Notes under the pieces: model-generated
Seen by the model: the letters and a program-made list of their open reading frames with translations, nothing else
Told to the model about the DNA's origin: nothing
Database searches by the model: none
Source of the DNA: Dactylonectria macrodidyma
Taxonomy: Eukaryota > Ascomycota > Sordariomycetes > Hypocreales > Nectriaceae
Assembly: GCA_020744425.1 (NCBI GenBank)
Contig: JAGMUV010000006.1
Location: forward strand, 1,240,001 to 1,304,000
Length of the DNA stretch: 64,000 nucleotides
Direction of reading: 5' to 3'
Position numbers and translations under genes: made by a program
Part shown: positions 1 through 10,347 of the stretch, piece after piece
Position numbering within the stretch: position 1 is the stretch's first letter
How the letters are laid out: every line of letters begins with the position of its first letter

Positions 1-3000
1 ACACGTGTAATTAATTTGTTTGAAGGCTTCGATCGAGATTGACGCCACCGCCAAATAGATCCACCTGCCAGAGTCTCGATTGCTGGTCACCGCCAGGCAC
101 ATCTGCAGAATGCTGGTCGCCTTGCCGCCGCCCTGTTGTTGGGGCTCTGCGCGGTGTGAGTCTTTGACAACAAATTTGCCCCCCTCCCCTGGCCAGGCCG
201 CATTCACAAGGCCGCATTCTTCTTTCCATCTCCACGAAGCCAGCAATCCAGTTCCAGGTTCCACCGAAGCCGAGGCCGGGCGAGAGCCGCCTCACCGCCG
301 GAGCCCCTCTGTTGGGCTGTGAATTTTGCTGATTTTTTCATGATATTGAATGCCCAGCCTAGCAAGGCCTTGGCTCGAGGCCCCGTGCCACCCCCGACGG
401 ATGTGACGGAGCCCCCAGGTCTGCTATGCACGCACTTATTGTTGTCAGACTCAGACGGCCAAGCGGCCTTTGCAGTTCGCGTGAAGTACAGGGTTTTTTC
501 TCGCTCGCTCGCCGACCCGACAACTCCGGCTTAGAACAAGCAAAAGGTCGTTTTCCCAGCCATCAAGGTCCCAAGGCCCAGACCTCAAGCGGCCGCTTCT
601 TGGCAGGGACTTGCAACATCTTCGGCCCAGCAACTCTTCTAGCCAATGGCTGCTGCGACAGGAATTGGGGAGCATCAGCGCAACGCACCGCGGCCGTGGC
701 GCCGCCTCAACGCTCGATCACCACCCGCGCGACCCTGAAATCCCGTGCCTTATTAATGCTGGACAAAGCCATGCTTAGGCCCAGAACACTGATCGTGGTT
801 GAGGGCGGACCAACTGCAAAGGGAAATGCGTGCCTTGTTGGCGCTTTTACAAATTCGCCTGCAAACTGCGGCCAAGGCTGACCATGCCTTGATTGCATGC
901 TGACAAACAGGAGCTCTGCTGCAATGTCACGGCTGCTGGGCCGCTTCAGGAATAATCGTATCGGTCCCTCCAGCGCTCTGGAATTAGCTCACATCGGACG
1001 AGAGCTGAATCTCGTCCTCTGGCCCCGCCTGGCGAGCTAGAACGATTCGTGACCCGCAGCACGGCCGTCTGGAAGATGCTTGACATTGATTGCGACCCTG
1101 GGCGAAACCATCGCACGGATTCTTTCTGCCAAAATAGCCAAGGACATGCAATTTGGACGGCAGAATCCGATTGTATCTGAATTACGACCCCTATCTGGGG
1201 TCTAACGCAGTCAGGACCCCGCTTCGTTTCCTGCGTCTGGTGTGGTTACACTTCATAGCTAGTGACAGCTAAATGAGGTCTCCAGCTGCTTGGTCAGAGC
1301 GGATGTTGGCGGTGATGGGCATTATTCCAGCCTCCAAGGCTCCAACCAAGGAGATTTCCGGACTCCACACGTTCGGTGTCAGAATCGCTCTCTACAAGGG
1401 CGTAGAAGCTCAGAAGGGTCCATTGCTTCTAGAAGGGTTTCATCTTCATGGAAAGGAAGGAGACTCGGGAACCATGTTGAGATCACTCCCCCGGTCGCAA
1501 TCTGGAGGCCCGACGCGTAACATTAGGCTCTTGACGCAAGATCCAACTCAATGTCAAACAGACTCGGAGGTCTCACCTAGACCCCGAATCGGACATATCA
1601 GTGCTTGAAGAACTATTGAGACTGGCCAATGCGCATAACTTTGTTGGCTATCCTACACATGTACGGACTAATATTGAACAGTGGTTTTGACTCCAGATCG
1701 ATCTAAACGGAACAAGCATGTGGCACCGTCGTAAGAGCCTCGGAATCTGCCTTCATATCACGCAAAGTTGCTTGCTTGTCTCATTGTAGGCTAGAGAAGC
1801 GCAAAAGCCGTGGCTTTGACGACATGCGCGTTGCGAGTTTGGCTCTAAGAGCCATGCAACGTAACATGAACAACAAACTCACTAAACGACGAATAGGGAA
1901 ACGTCCGTCTCAAGCTGCATGGCCCTAGAAGAACCTTCAACCTTCTGCGCATATTGATCTGTAGGGACCTGCAAGCGTCGGGTAATTCTCAGCTTGGGCT
2001 CTATCGTGTTAGTGCGCTTTGGATGATGTCCGCAGGGCTAGGACAAGGGCCAAAGCTGACAAACGACCAGCATGGACGATTGCATACTGCGGTATGATAC
2101 GCATGTCCGCGGAGACAGAGATGTCGTTTTGTCGGCGCGGGTCGTGATAGTGGTTGGAGCTAGGAAGATGTTGGGAGGTTGCGCATGCGTTGGTGGTAGG
2201 TCGTCTCAGGCAGAGGGCGCAAATGAGGCGAGAAACGACTGGATAATAGTGGCTCAGACCGTCTATGGCTCAGCTTCAAGTGAAAGTCGCTCAGCTTCAT
2301 CAATGTAAGCCGCAGTATCAGACGTCGCTCAGAAGGGACTTCCAATCTGACCGTAATTATCTCTTATCCAGACCCCGGTGTGTGTAACTCTGCAGCTTCG
2401 CTTCTGGTAGAGGGGGGTCCAACCTCAGCGCGCTGTGCATGCAGCATGACCTTCCAGAATGTGAGGCTTGGCGTCGTCCAATATTCCCAAAGTGGCGTTC
2501 TCGCAAAGTGTTCGCTCTCGTCTTCGCACTCTCGGGGTTTTAACAAGGCCCCCCCCCTTCATTCTCCCTTGTTCGACCTCCAATACAACTGTACGAAGTA
2601 CGAAGCACGGAGGACGCGCTGCAACAGATTTGGATTTGGTCGCTGCAGCGCCTCGCTGGGCTGGACTGTGCGCGCGCGACGGTCCTTCTCGTTTACGCCT
2701 AGCGAGCCAATCCTCGACTGTACCGGTATTGCAGGCGCTGGGGGAACGCCTCGGGAATACCATTCAGCTCTACGAGGTTGGCTGTCTGTCGAGTACGAGG
2801 GTCCAGACCACGGCCGATGGTGCGCGTGCCCTGAGCCACGGCGCCTCAGAGCGTCTTGGCGGGCCAGGCAACGAAAAGGTGAAGCAAATTTTACCAAAAA
2901 AATGTCTTACCCTAGGGATGCGAGATTCGATTCATCAGGCGCCCGCCCTTGGGTTTCACCCGTGGCCTTTTTTTCGGTGGCGGGCCGTTGGACGGGTCTA

Positions 3001-4692
3001 GACTCTCCGGGCCTGCGCCCGCCCGGCACCACTTTGAAGCTTTGCTCGGCCGTCGGGGATGCCTTTCGCTCCGTCTTTCTGAAGTTTAGTTGTAGCGTCC
3101 CCTCCGGCTAAGTCGGATCGGTCGGTCTGGTTCGCAACGGGTTTGTGCGGTTGCTATTTTTGAGTTGCTCCTGGGGACTAACTGGTGATCTTTTGTTTGG
3201 GAGGTTCCGGGGGGGCTCGACCGCAATATCGGCATGCCGGAGCCTGGGGTAGCAGTGGCTTTGCGAAAAGAAAGGGTCCAGTTCCTCGTTACTGTGTGAG
3301 ACCCTGCGGCTTTGCTCCCGCACGGCATTCCGTGCCCGTCAAAAGGGGGCCGGCCGCAGCTTAGACTAGACAGGCTGAAATGCACGGAACGGAATGGGGA
3401 CTGATGATATGATGGTTGGTTGCTGCACTCGGTCACGAGGTGCAAGTGACAGCGGCTCGTGACATTAGCCTCAGCGTCTCGACGGCCCGGCCTCTTGCAG
3501 CATCTCAGACGAGGGGTCGGGTGACGGCGGAGTTGCAAAGGACAAAGAGAAAGCCCGTTAACGCGAGAGTTGGTGTGCAATGGCTTACCCCCAACCCCGG
3601 AACAAGTCGGCATCATACTCTCTTCATCTTTGCTTCTGCAGCATGCAAGCAAGCACGTACCTGAGAAGTTGAACATCCCCCCCGTTGCGTGACACTGCAG
3701 AGTCGCAGTGGCGGTATTGCGCCTGCAGCTGACTGAACCCATGCTCTGCTCTGTTGCATTCGCGGTTCACCAGAGACTTCCGTTTACGGTTCGCGGTTAA
3801 GCGACATGTCGGATGTCGGAGCTGTCACTTGTAATATTGCTAATCAACATGCGAGTATCATCTACCATTCTACCATCTAAACTTATAGCGCATGACTCAA
3901 GCTGCACTCATCATGTCATGGGGGTTAGCTCTCAGTCTCAGGTTATGTCCATGCTGCTGCCGAGCTGATTTGATGGTATGGCTGCTGGAAACAAGGTGAA
4001 AGAGAGTAAGCCTGTATTACTAAACACATTTTTGAAATAACGTATCTCCATTCGTATCAGTCACTCTTCTTGTTTCTCATCACCATTCGTGACCCTGCTT
4101 TAGTAAATTGATCTCGAGTTATTATCAACCTTACCACTATGTTCGACAATGTGCCTGATGCGTGACGATATATCTCAAATTTTGAAAAGGATATGAACTT
4201 GAAGTACAATTATGCCTTTCTCAGCCGGTGAACGATCACTGTCAAGTCTATAAGTGCTTCCGCATTCTTCCTACCCTAGAAGCTAAAGGTACGCTGTATT
4301 GCAAATGACAACGCTTGCACCTGCACCCCGGGATGTCAGTGAGCCCTTTAAAAAAATGCACAAATTTAGTAATGTTCAATCTAAATGCCATCTGGGCTCT
4401 GAAATGTGAGTTCATCCTTTGCAGTCTCTTATCAATATTTTCTTTGGTCTCGATATTGAGACCTCTTCAGTTTAAGCATATGACTGGTGTTTTTAGAGCG
4501 GGGTAGTGTTTGCGTGCAAGGCATCCGCTGATAACGGGGTGGTGCAGTTCAGGCAGCCAATTTTCGGCGACTTATGACGTGGAAATCACAGCGTAATCAA
4601 CGACATTTCAAAATCTCAAACCGCTGAATACCGAGTCGACAGATGACTAGATTTGTCCTCGTGGGACTAACTGCTCATCTGAATTTTACACC
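1..4692. other. Gene-free left flank
   Basis: No open frame here shows a recognisable family, a believable splice pattern or a codon bias like that of the resolved genes. The longest open stretches (about 2380-3111 on plus and 3086-3742 on minus) are rich in Cys, Arg, Ser and Pro and look like translated non-coding GC-rich DNA. The last kilobase (3.8-4.7 kb) is AT-richer. It may hold the promoter of the beta-trefoil gene that begins at 4693. Confidence 0.6.
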
Positions 4693-5220
4693 ATGAGCAA
4701 AGATTTCGAGCTTTGCGACAACATGTCCACGGCATCCACCGCTGACGATGGCTGCATCACGCCCACCCACAGCAACATTACTGAGGGCGCTTACGATACG
4801 CTGGTAACGGAGGCGGTGCCTGGCCCGGACGAGATCTTCATCATACGGCATCGACAAAGCGGTATGGCCATCACTCTCTCCGACGGCCAGCTGCAGCTGT
4901 GCGAAGGCCTCAACCCCCCCGGCGGATACCACTGGCGATGCGTCGAGAAGGAAGGCTGGCTCGGCTTCCGCAACTGCGTCTCTGGGACGTACATTGGCCA
5001 TGATGAAAGGAAGAGGTTCACCGCCAGGGTCAGCCATCACAAGCCTCACGAGTACTTTTGCGTGCGGCCGCACTCGAAGAAGGGCGGGTATGAATTGCTG
5101 ATGAGGCATGGGAATGAGCTGTGGAGGATGGATGTGAGCAAGGATGGGAAGACGTTGGTGGAATCGAAGCAAGAAGGGGCCACCTGGGATTTCTTCAAAT
5201 CCCAGATGTCGCTTGTGTAG
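4693..5220 (+). CDS. Beta-trefoil (fascin-like) fold conserved fungal protein
   Basis: This is a single-exon gene of 175 residues. From about residue 45 the protein has a pattern typical of small beta-trefoil or actin-crosslinking-like domains: short strands separated by turns with repeated W/F-x-C and G-x-Y elements, such as YHWRCVEKEGWLGFRN, GTYIGHD and EYFCVRPHSKKGGYELLMR. The first 40 residues are acidic and Thr/Ser-rich and probably disordered. I see no signal peptide or membrane segment, so it is probably cytosolic. It converges on the arylamine N-acetyltransferase gene, with only 35 bp between the two stop codons. The biochemical role is unknown, and the fold assignment rests on pattern recognition. 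The start is the first ATG in frame, 11 bp after an in-frame-free AT-rich leader. Confidence 0.72.
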   Translation: MSKDFELCDNMSTASTADDGCITPTHSNITEGAYDTLVTEAVPGPDEIFIIRHRQSGMAITLSDGQLQLCEGLNPPGGYHWRCVEKEGWLGFRNCVSGTYIGHDERKRFTARVSHHKPHEYFCVRPHSKKGGYELLMRHGNELWRMDVSKDGKTLVESKQEGATWDFFKSQMSLV

Positions 5221-5255
5221 GATTCTAATAGGCTCTGGTACTTTTGCGTCATCTT

Positions 5256-6254
5256 CTACGTCAGCTCTGAGAAATACCCCTGGATACCGTCCTTTTCCTC
5301 TGCTTCCAACACAATCGAGAAACACTTCTCTAACGCTTCGATCCGGTCTGCTTCCGATTTACACTCCGCAACCACACGTGTTTTACCGCCAAGGTTTTCC
5401 TTCACCACATTGTTGATGAGCATTCGCTTTCCGTAGATCTCGTGCTCTTCCTGTTTGCCTTCAGTCTCCTTTGGCCGGCGAAGGAACTTGATGACGAGCA
5501 TATTGAACCTCTGATGGCTGTCAGGATGCGCCCCGATCCAAAAGTTGACGACGCCCCAGTCTAGTGCATAAAATTCGATTCCTGGGAAGGAGTAGAACGA
5601 GTTCCAGTCCTTGTCAACGCCGTTTCGGTACTGATAAACCCAAAGCTTCGTCTCTTCCGTTTTGTGCACTTGGTGAGGTATCCAGTCGCGCACGAGTCGT
5701 ATTTGCTGTGTGCCTAGATTTTGGTGGACTAACCCTTCAATAAGAGGCATTGGAAATAGCGCCCCATCACCGCCAAACGCAACGTCGACATGGTATTTAC
5801 TGCCGTCGGGAAAGGTCACAATGTTAACGATGTGGTTCCTTGAGGCAAAATCAGTTTCAACTTCACAATCTAGGCATACGAGAACAACGCACCAGCCAGG
5901 GTAGTCTCCGCGTGGCACACCTTCAAGCCGCCCACGAGTTCTGACTCCCGCTGTATAAGCATCAAAACCAGCGGCTCGAAGAATGTGGTTGTAGAGAATG
6001 GCTATTTCCATGCAGAAACCTCCACGTCCTCGGCTATTTGTCACAATCTTTCTGAAGAGGTGTTGTGGGTCCAGCTGAATCTGATGAGAAGCATTGTAAT
6101 GAAGAGAAAGGTTCTCATAGGGGAGTGTAGAAAGAGTATGCACGTGTAGGGCTTGTAAAAGACTCAATGTTGGTGGTTCATGGTGCAGGTGTTCTGGTAA
6201 ACCAATGTGTGCGTAGAATTGTTGAAGTTGTTTGAAACTATAGGCAGAAGCCAT
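5256..6254 (-). CDS. Arylamine N-acetyltransferase
   Basis: This is an intronless gene. Starting at the ATG at 6254 it gives 332 residues; the frame stays open upstream to 6347, but the first 31 residues there do not resemble the family. NATs transfer an acetyl or malonyl group from CoA to arylamines and related xenobiotics. The Cys-His-Asp triad is visible: C81 in RGRGGFCMEI, H141 in RNHIVNIV and D157 in YHVDVAFGG. The N-terminal YAHIGLP and LPYENLSLHY motifs are also family-typical. The length of about 330 residues fits fungal NATs, which carry a longer C-terminus than bacterial ones. In Fusarium, members of this family detoxify benzoxazolinone-derived aminophenol by N-malonylation. That role here is only inferred, and the substrate cannot be read from the sequence. 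The 3' end lies 35 bp from the convergent beta-trefoil gene. Confidence 0.93.
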   Translation of the reverse strand: MASAYSFKQLQQFYAHIGLPEHLHHEPPTLSLLQALHVHTLSTLPYENLSLHYNASHQIQLDPQHLFRKIVTNSRGRGGFCMEIAILYNHILRAAGFDAYTAGVRTRGRLEGVPRGDYPGWCVVLVCLDCEVETDFASRNHIVNIVTFPDGSKYHVDVAFGGDGALFPMPLIEGLVHQNLGTQQIRLVRDWIPHQVHKTEETKLWVYQYRNGVDKDWNSFYSFPGIEFYALDWGVVNFWIGAHPDSHQRFNMLVIKFLRRPKETEGKQEEHEIYGKRMLINNVVKENLGGKTRVVAECKSEADRIEALEKCFSIVLEAEEKDGIQGYFSELT

Positions 6255-6881
6255 TAGAATGTAGTAGCGAGAGAGGAGAATTTGGGAGTAAATATGTAGA
6301 GTCAATTGGTTTAGTTGTGAACCGCCTTTTGAAGAGCCCATGTTCACAGATATGACTCAGGATGTTTGACGGGGGGTTCCGAATTGATCCGAACACACTT
6401 GTGCTTGAAATGTCGCAATTTAGGCTGAAAAAGACGAGCTTGGCATTGGATAGATAAGGGAGATTAGATTAACCAGACGCTTGAAGTAGACCCATGAGCT
6501 AGGAACTCGCTTCAAGATTTCATATACTCTCTTTATAATCACAGCGACCGCTTGATACAACCTACTCATCAGAATAAAATAGAGATCATAGTTATTTATC
6601 ATAGTTATTTATCGTAGTTTTTCAAACCTCGATAGAAAAAGCGGGACAACTGAGGGGAAGTTTCGAAGGTCGAATTTCTATGTCACTATGTTTTTTGGCG
6701 TCTATACCTAGTGGTGAAAAGCTGTATCTAATTGACTCAAGTAAACTGCTCCTTTACCATTCCTAACGGCATGGACATTGGAGACTCTATTGTAGAAGAT
6801 GAGATATCTACGTAGGTGTGGAGGAATTCTGATATTGAAGATACGCTTCAAGAGCTTCAGGTAGTCAATCGAAATGGAGCT
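6255..6881. other. Intergenic, AT-rich
   Basis: This 627-bp spacer lies between the start of the N-acetyltransferase gene and the 3' end of the GNAT gene, both on minus. It should therefore hold the promoter of the first and the terminator of the second. It is AT-rich, with a short direct repeat (tagttatttatc, twice, around 6590-6612). I found no gene. Confidence 0.6.
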
Positions 6882-7704
6882 TTAAGCGGAGGCAGTAGAA
6901 GAGGGGGAGAATTCATATGCCTAACATATGTACTTAACAAGACGCATTCACAGAAACTAGGAGTCTGAACATACCAAATCATACCATGTGGCTCCAGCGT
7001 AGGTCGATTCACTCTTCCCAAGGTTCCTGAAGCCCATGCTTTCATAATATGGGACAAGCGTGTCATGAGCCAAGATTGAAATCCTATCCGCTGTGCCTGT
7101 CTCGCCCACGTGTGTGATGTAAGACCTCATTATGGCCTTGCCAAGGCCAGACCTCTGGTATTTCGGAGAGACGGCGAGGGCGTGCTGCGCGACGGTTCTG
7201 CCGTCTAGGACTTGGCCAAGCTTGGGACCAGCTTGGGGGTTGGTCTTCCACTCGCTGGGCAGCTCCATGTCAACGTCTCTAACAACCTGGACTGTCGATC
7301 TTGTGGCAAGTGTGTGAGCGACGAGTTCGCCATCCTCAGGTACGGGGGCCTCGGAAAGGTAAGGGATGCTATCGGGAAGCCGGACCGGCGAACTTGGTGA
7401 GCCTCGGAGGAAGAGACCGAAGCAGATGTCTGAAAAGGTGGAGAGGCGGTACTCAATCTACACCATGGAGTCAGCCGAGGCTATGATAATCATTTGATGA
7501 GAGGCTGAGGTTATAGTGGCCAAGGCGAGACAAAAGAAAGGGTGGTCAGTGCTTTGCTCATGGTAGGACGGCGGGAGAAGCCATCATGTGCGGGGAACAA
7601 ACCTTCTCACGAGAGGCTGCCTCCTCTGGCGGGAAAGCAGCGGTCTCCACAGCGACGCACTTCTCCAGATCGCGGACAGACAGGGGTCGAATGTAAGCTT
7701 CCAT
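6882..7704 (-). CDS. GNAT-family N-acetyltransferase (serotonin/polyamine acetyltransferase-like)
   Basis: This is a three-exon gene: 7603-7704, 6975-7457 and 6882-6920, giving 207 residues. Intron 1 (7458-7602, GTTTGT..GTGTAG) and intron 2 (6921-6974, GTATGT..GTTAG) are both phase 0. The N-terminus MEAYIRPLSVRDLEKCVAVE is typical of GNAT strand beta1/alpha1. The acetyl-CoA pyrophosphate-binding loop is visible as YQRSGLGKAIMRSY (the R/Q-x-x-G-x-G/A motif). The C-terminal YYESMGFRNLG is the usual beta5-alpha4 segment. The last exon is only 13 codons including the stop and supplies the typical ending AYEFSPSS; without it the frame would stop five residues after the donor. Relatives acetylate serotonin, tryptamine or polyamines using acetyl-CoA in the cytosol, and the acceptor here is unknown. 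Confidence 0.85.
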
Positions 7705-9319
7705 TATGGCGAATGATTGTAGATGGTGAGATTTGGTTCCGGGAAAAGCCAACAGTTCAAGAATCGAGGAAGATCTAGGTTGCGGGGATGCTGGGGAAAG
7801 TGTGGTGGGAATGGTTGAGTGGGGACAAGACAAGACCAATTGTCGCTATGGATAGTTGTAGTTACGCATACCAGTCCCACAATGGGCGGCCGGGTTTTTG
7901 TAAGAGTGTGATGAAGTAACAATGTGCCTCAATCATTGCAGAAAAAGCGTAGAGTCACCCATGCCATCATGCAAGTGCCGCATGACATAGATGTCGGCAT
8001 TGCCATTCAGTCACTTTTGAAGTGCTAGAGGCGGGCGCTGTCCAACTTCACACATACCAGGCTCTTTTCTTATCCGACCTACCGAGAATAAAAATATCTA
8101 CCCAATATTTCGACATTGAATCTTCTCCTCTTTCAAATCACAGAATATCCACCTTTCCACTATCAGGAAGGGGGCACATTTGACAAGGGCTCCGAAACAG
8201 AGTTCAGAATGTATCCACTCATACCTTAACTCTTAGCACTCGTCTCTATATAGATTGTACAACAAACATTATCGATGTAATTGTCTGTAGATTATCCTCT
8301 CCTCATATTTTGCCTAGATTGGACAACGATGCATTCTGAGCTCAAGATCGAAACGCCTGCCTCGTCTGCTTACAAGACCTTCTAAATCTTACTGTGAACA
8401 GACTGACATGACTGTGATTACTCAAAAATCATCAGTCTTTTATGTATTTACGAACTTGGCCGTCGATTCAAACCCTAGACATGAGCAATCACCTCAACGA
8501 GCACATACGCCTCCTGATAATGACTGAGGCACGGTGCTAACAATTTCAGAAATTCACAAGATCGAAGCTCGGAACTCTTGCATCATTTCGCTCACAGCGA
8601 TAGAAATACGCATTCTCTAATGCATGGTAACCATGTCTCTCTTATCGCTTCTCTCAAGGTCTAGTTATTTTATCGGAATTGATAGTTCGTGCAATTGCTC
8701 TACTTAGGTCGTTCTTGGATGATGACTAGCATGATATGTAGACATTCTCGAATGCCATATCGGGAAGTCGTCCATCTTTGAAAGGGAGGCTATTCAGTTC
8801 CAGAATATCTGTGGCAAGTCATGTGGAAGTATGCTCTCAAACCTGTGAGCTGGGCGCCGAGCTTGATGACGATATCGCGGGAGCCACCAAGCTAAGCCCT
8901 GTCAGCTCGTTTCATGGGTTCATCCTGTCCAGCAAGAAACTGCCACGCTTTTTTACAATTAAAAATGGATCCGCAGATCACCCGGTTTCTGTTTCAAAAG
9001 CACTGCTGTTTGGGAGACATGATTGGCAGGCCTTGCTGGCGTGAGGCCGTCGAACCAGTATCGGTGTGGAATGACGTCACAGCCATTGTCCGAAAACCAG
9101 GCTGGGGCAATGAAACCTGGGAATAGCTGAGCACCCAGCCAAGGTCACACTCAATTGCAAGGGCTCCATGCCAATGACGACTTGCTACAAGGCTTATTTA
9201 CTTTAATCTATTCTGGTCTTAGTTTAACCTTTCTGTCCTGTAGATATATATTGCCGTGCCTCGTTGCTCGAGGAGGTGCTACTTCGTCCTAAGTCTGTTA
9301 CCATTCCTCGTATCTCAAG
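7705..9319. other. Divergent intergenic region
   Basis: This 1.6-kb spacer separates the GNAT gene (minus) from the GH128 gene (plus). It contains a perfect CRE palindrome at 9072-9079 and a TATA-like stretch near 9243-9251. No coding pattern was recognised. Short open frames such as 8778-9044 have no family resemblance. Confidence 0.55.
9072..9079. promoter_or_regulatory. CRE palindrome TGACGTCA
   Basis: This is a perfect 8-bp ATF/CREB consensus site, 240 bp upstream of the GH128 start codon. In fungi Atf1-type bZIP factors bind this sequence during osmotic and oxidative stress. Function here is inferred from sequence and position only. Confidence 0.45.
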
Positions 9320-10291
9320 ATGATCATCTCAAATTTCAGAACAATCAGCGCGCATTTCTACTTTTGGAGTCTTCTCCTGACCCAAGCTTACGGTACGGAC
9401 TCGTCATCAAAACGAGGGCTTGCCTTTCATGGCGACGATCACGACTCTGACACCCAACTATTGCTGTCCCAAAACTCGACAATTGCGTGGTACTACACCT
9501 GGTCCACGTACCCTTCAGATAAAATTAACGATACGGTTCCATTCATTCCCTTGATCCATGGTCTAGATGATGCCTCAGACTCGGAGCTCGTGTCTCGCCT
9601 CGATGACCTGCCTGCCTCCTCCACTCGTCTGCTTACCTTTAATGAACCTGACGGCGAGACGGATACTGGTGGCAGCGCCATCTCTGCAAAGGACGCCGCC
9701 AAGTCCTACATGTCCAATATTGCTCCCTTAAGGAAGTCAACGAGCTCTCGATCACGGAAATGGGCCATCAGCTATCCCTCCGTCACTGGCTCGGACAGAG
9801 GAATTGAATGGCTTCGCGACTTCAACGAGACGTGCTTTGACATATCCGACGACGGCTGCCCCATGGACTTTGTAGCTGTTCATTGGTACGGCGACTACAA
9901 TGGTCTAGTTACATGGCTCGATACACTCCACGCCTTTTACAACGAAACATATCCCGATGTCTCCTTTTGGATCACGGAGATGGCGTTGCCACAGCAGGAT
10001 GAAGAGGCTACTTTTGCCATGATGAATAGCAGTCTAAAGTACTTGGATGCTCTCGATTATGTTGAAGGCTACGCATGGTTCGGAGCGTTCCGTGCCGACG
10101 AAGCGAACGAATGGACTGGCGACAGCGTGTCATTCTTTGACGATGATGGCGATTTGACCGAACTTGGGGCTTACTACCTAGGCGGGGAAGAGAGAGGGTT
10201 CACAGAGGGTACATCCGAAGGAATCCAGGGCTCTCCATCGCATATTCTCATGCTGGGTCTCCTATTTTTTGCGGTAGGCTTGATGTTGTAA
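9320..10291 (+). CDS. GPI-anchored GH128-type cell-wall glycosidase (Asl1-like)
   Basis: This is a single-exon gene of 323 residues. Residues 1-25 form a secretion signal (hydrophobic FYFWSLLLTQAYG). The body matches the Asl1-like glycosyl hydrolase catalytic core (GH128 endo-beta-1,3-glucanases): IAWYYTWSTYP near residue 56, LTFNEPD with putative acid/base E109, VAVHWYGDY at about 186, WITEMALP with putative nucleophile E220, and AWFGAF late in the barrel. Five N-x-S/T sites suggest glycosylation. The C-terminus, from about residue 300, is Gly/Ser-rich and then hydrophobic (HILMLGLLFFAVGLML), as expected for GPI-anchor addition. The likely role is beta-1,3-glucan processing in the cell wall. 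The stop codon lies 56 bp from the stop of the convergent transcription factor gene. Confidence 0.9.
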   Translation: MIISNFRTISAHFYFWSLLLTQAYGTDSSSKRGLAFHGDDHDSDTQLLLSQNSTIAWYYTWSTYPSDKINDTVPFIPLIHGLDDASDSELVSRLDDLPASSTRLLTFNEPDGETDTGGSAISAKDAAKSYMSNIAPLRKSTSSRSRKWAISYPSVTGSDRGIEWLRDFNETCFDISDDGCPMDFVAVHWYGDYNGLVTWLDTLHAFYNETYPDVSFWITEMALPQQDEEATFAMMNSSLKYLDALDYVEGYAWFGAFRADEANEWTGDSVSFFDDDGDLTELGAYYLGGEERGFTEGTSEGIQGSPSHILMLGLLFFAVGLML

Positions 10292-10347
10292 CGATGATGA
10301 ACCATAGTGATAGATTTCTTTTGTGTACAATCAATACAGCAGGCCTG

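Noticed and set aside
2380..3742. Open frames of 243 and 218 codons
   Set aside because: Composition is rich in Arg, Cys and Ser, no family motif is present and both strands are open together; typical of GC-rich non-coding DNA.
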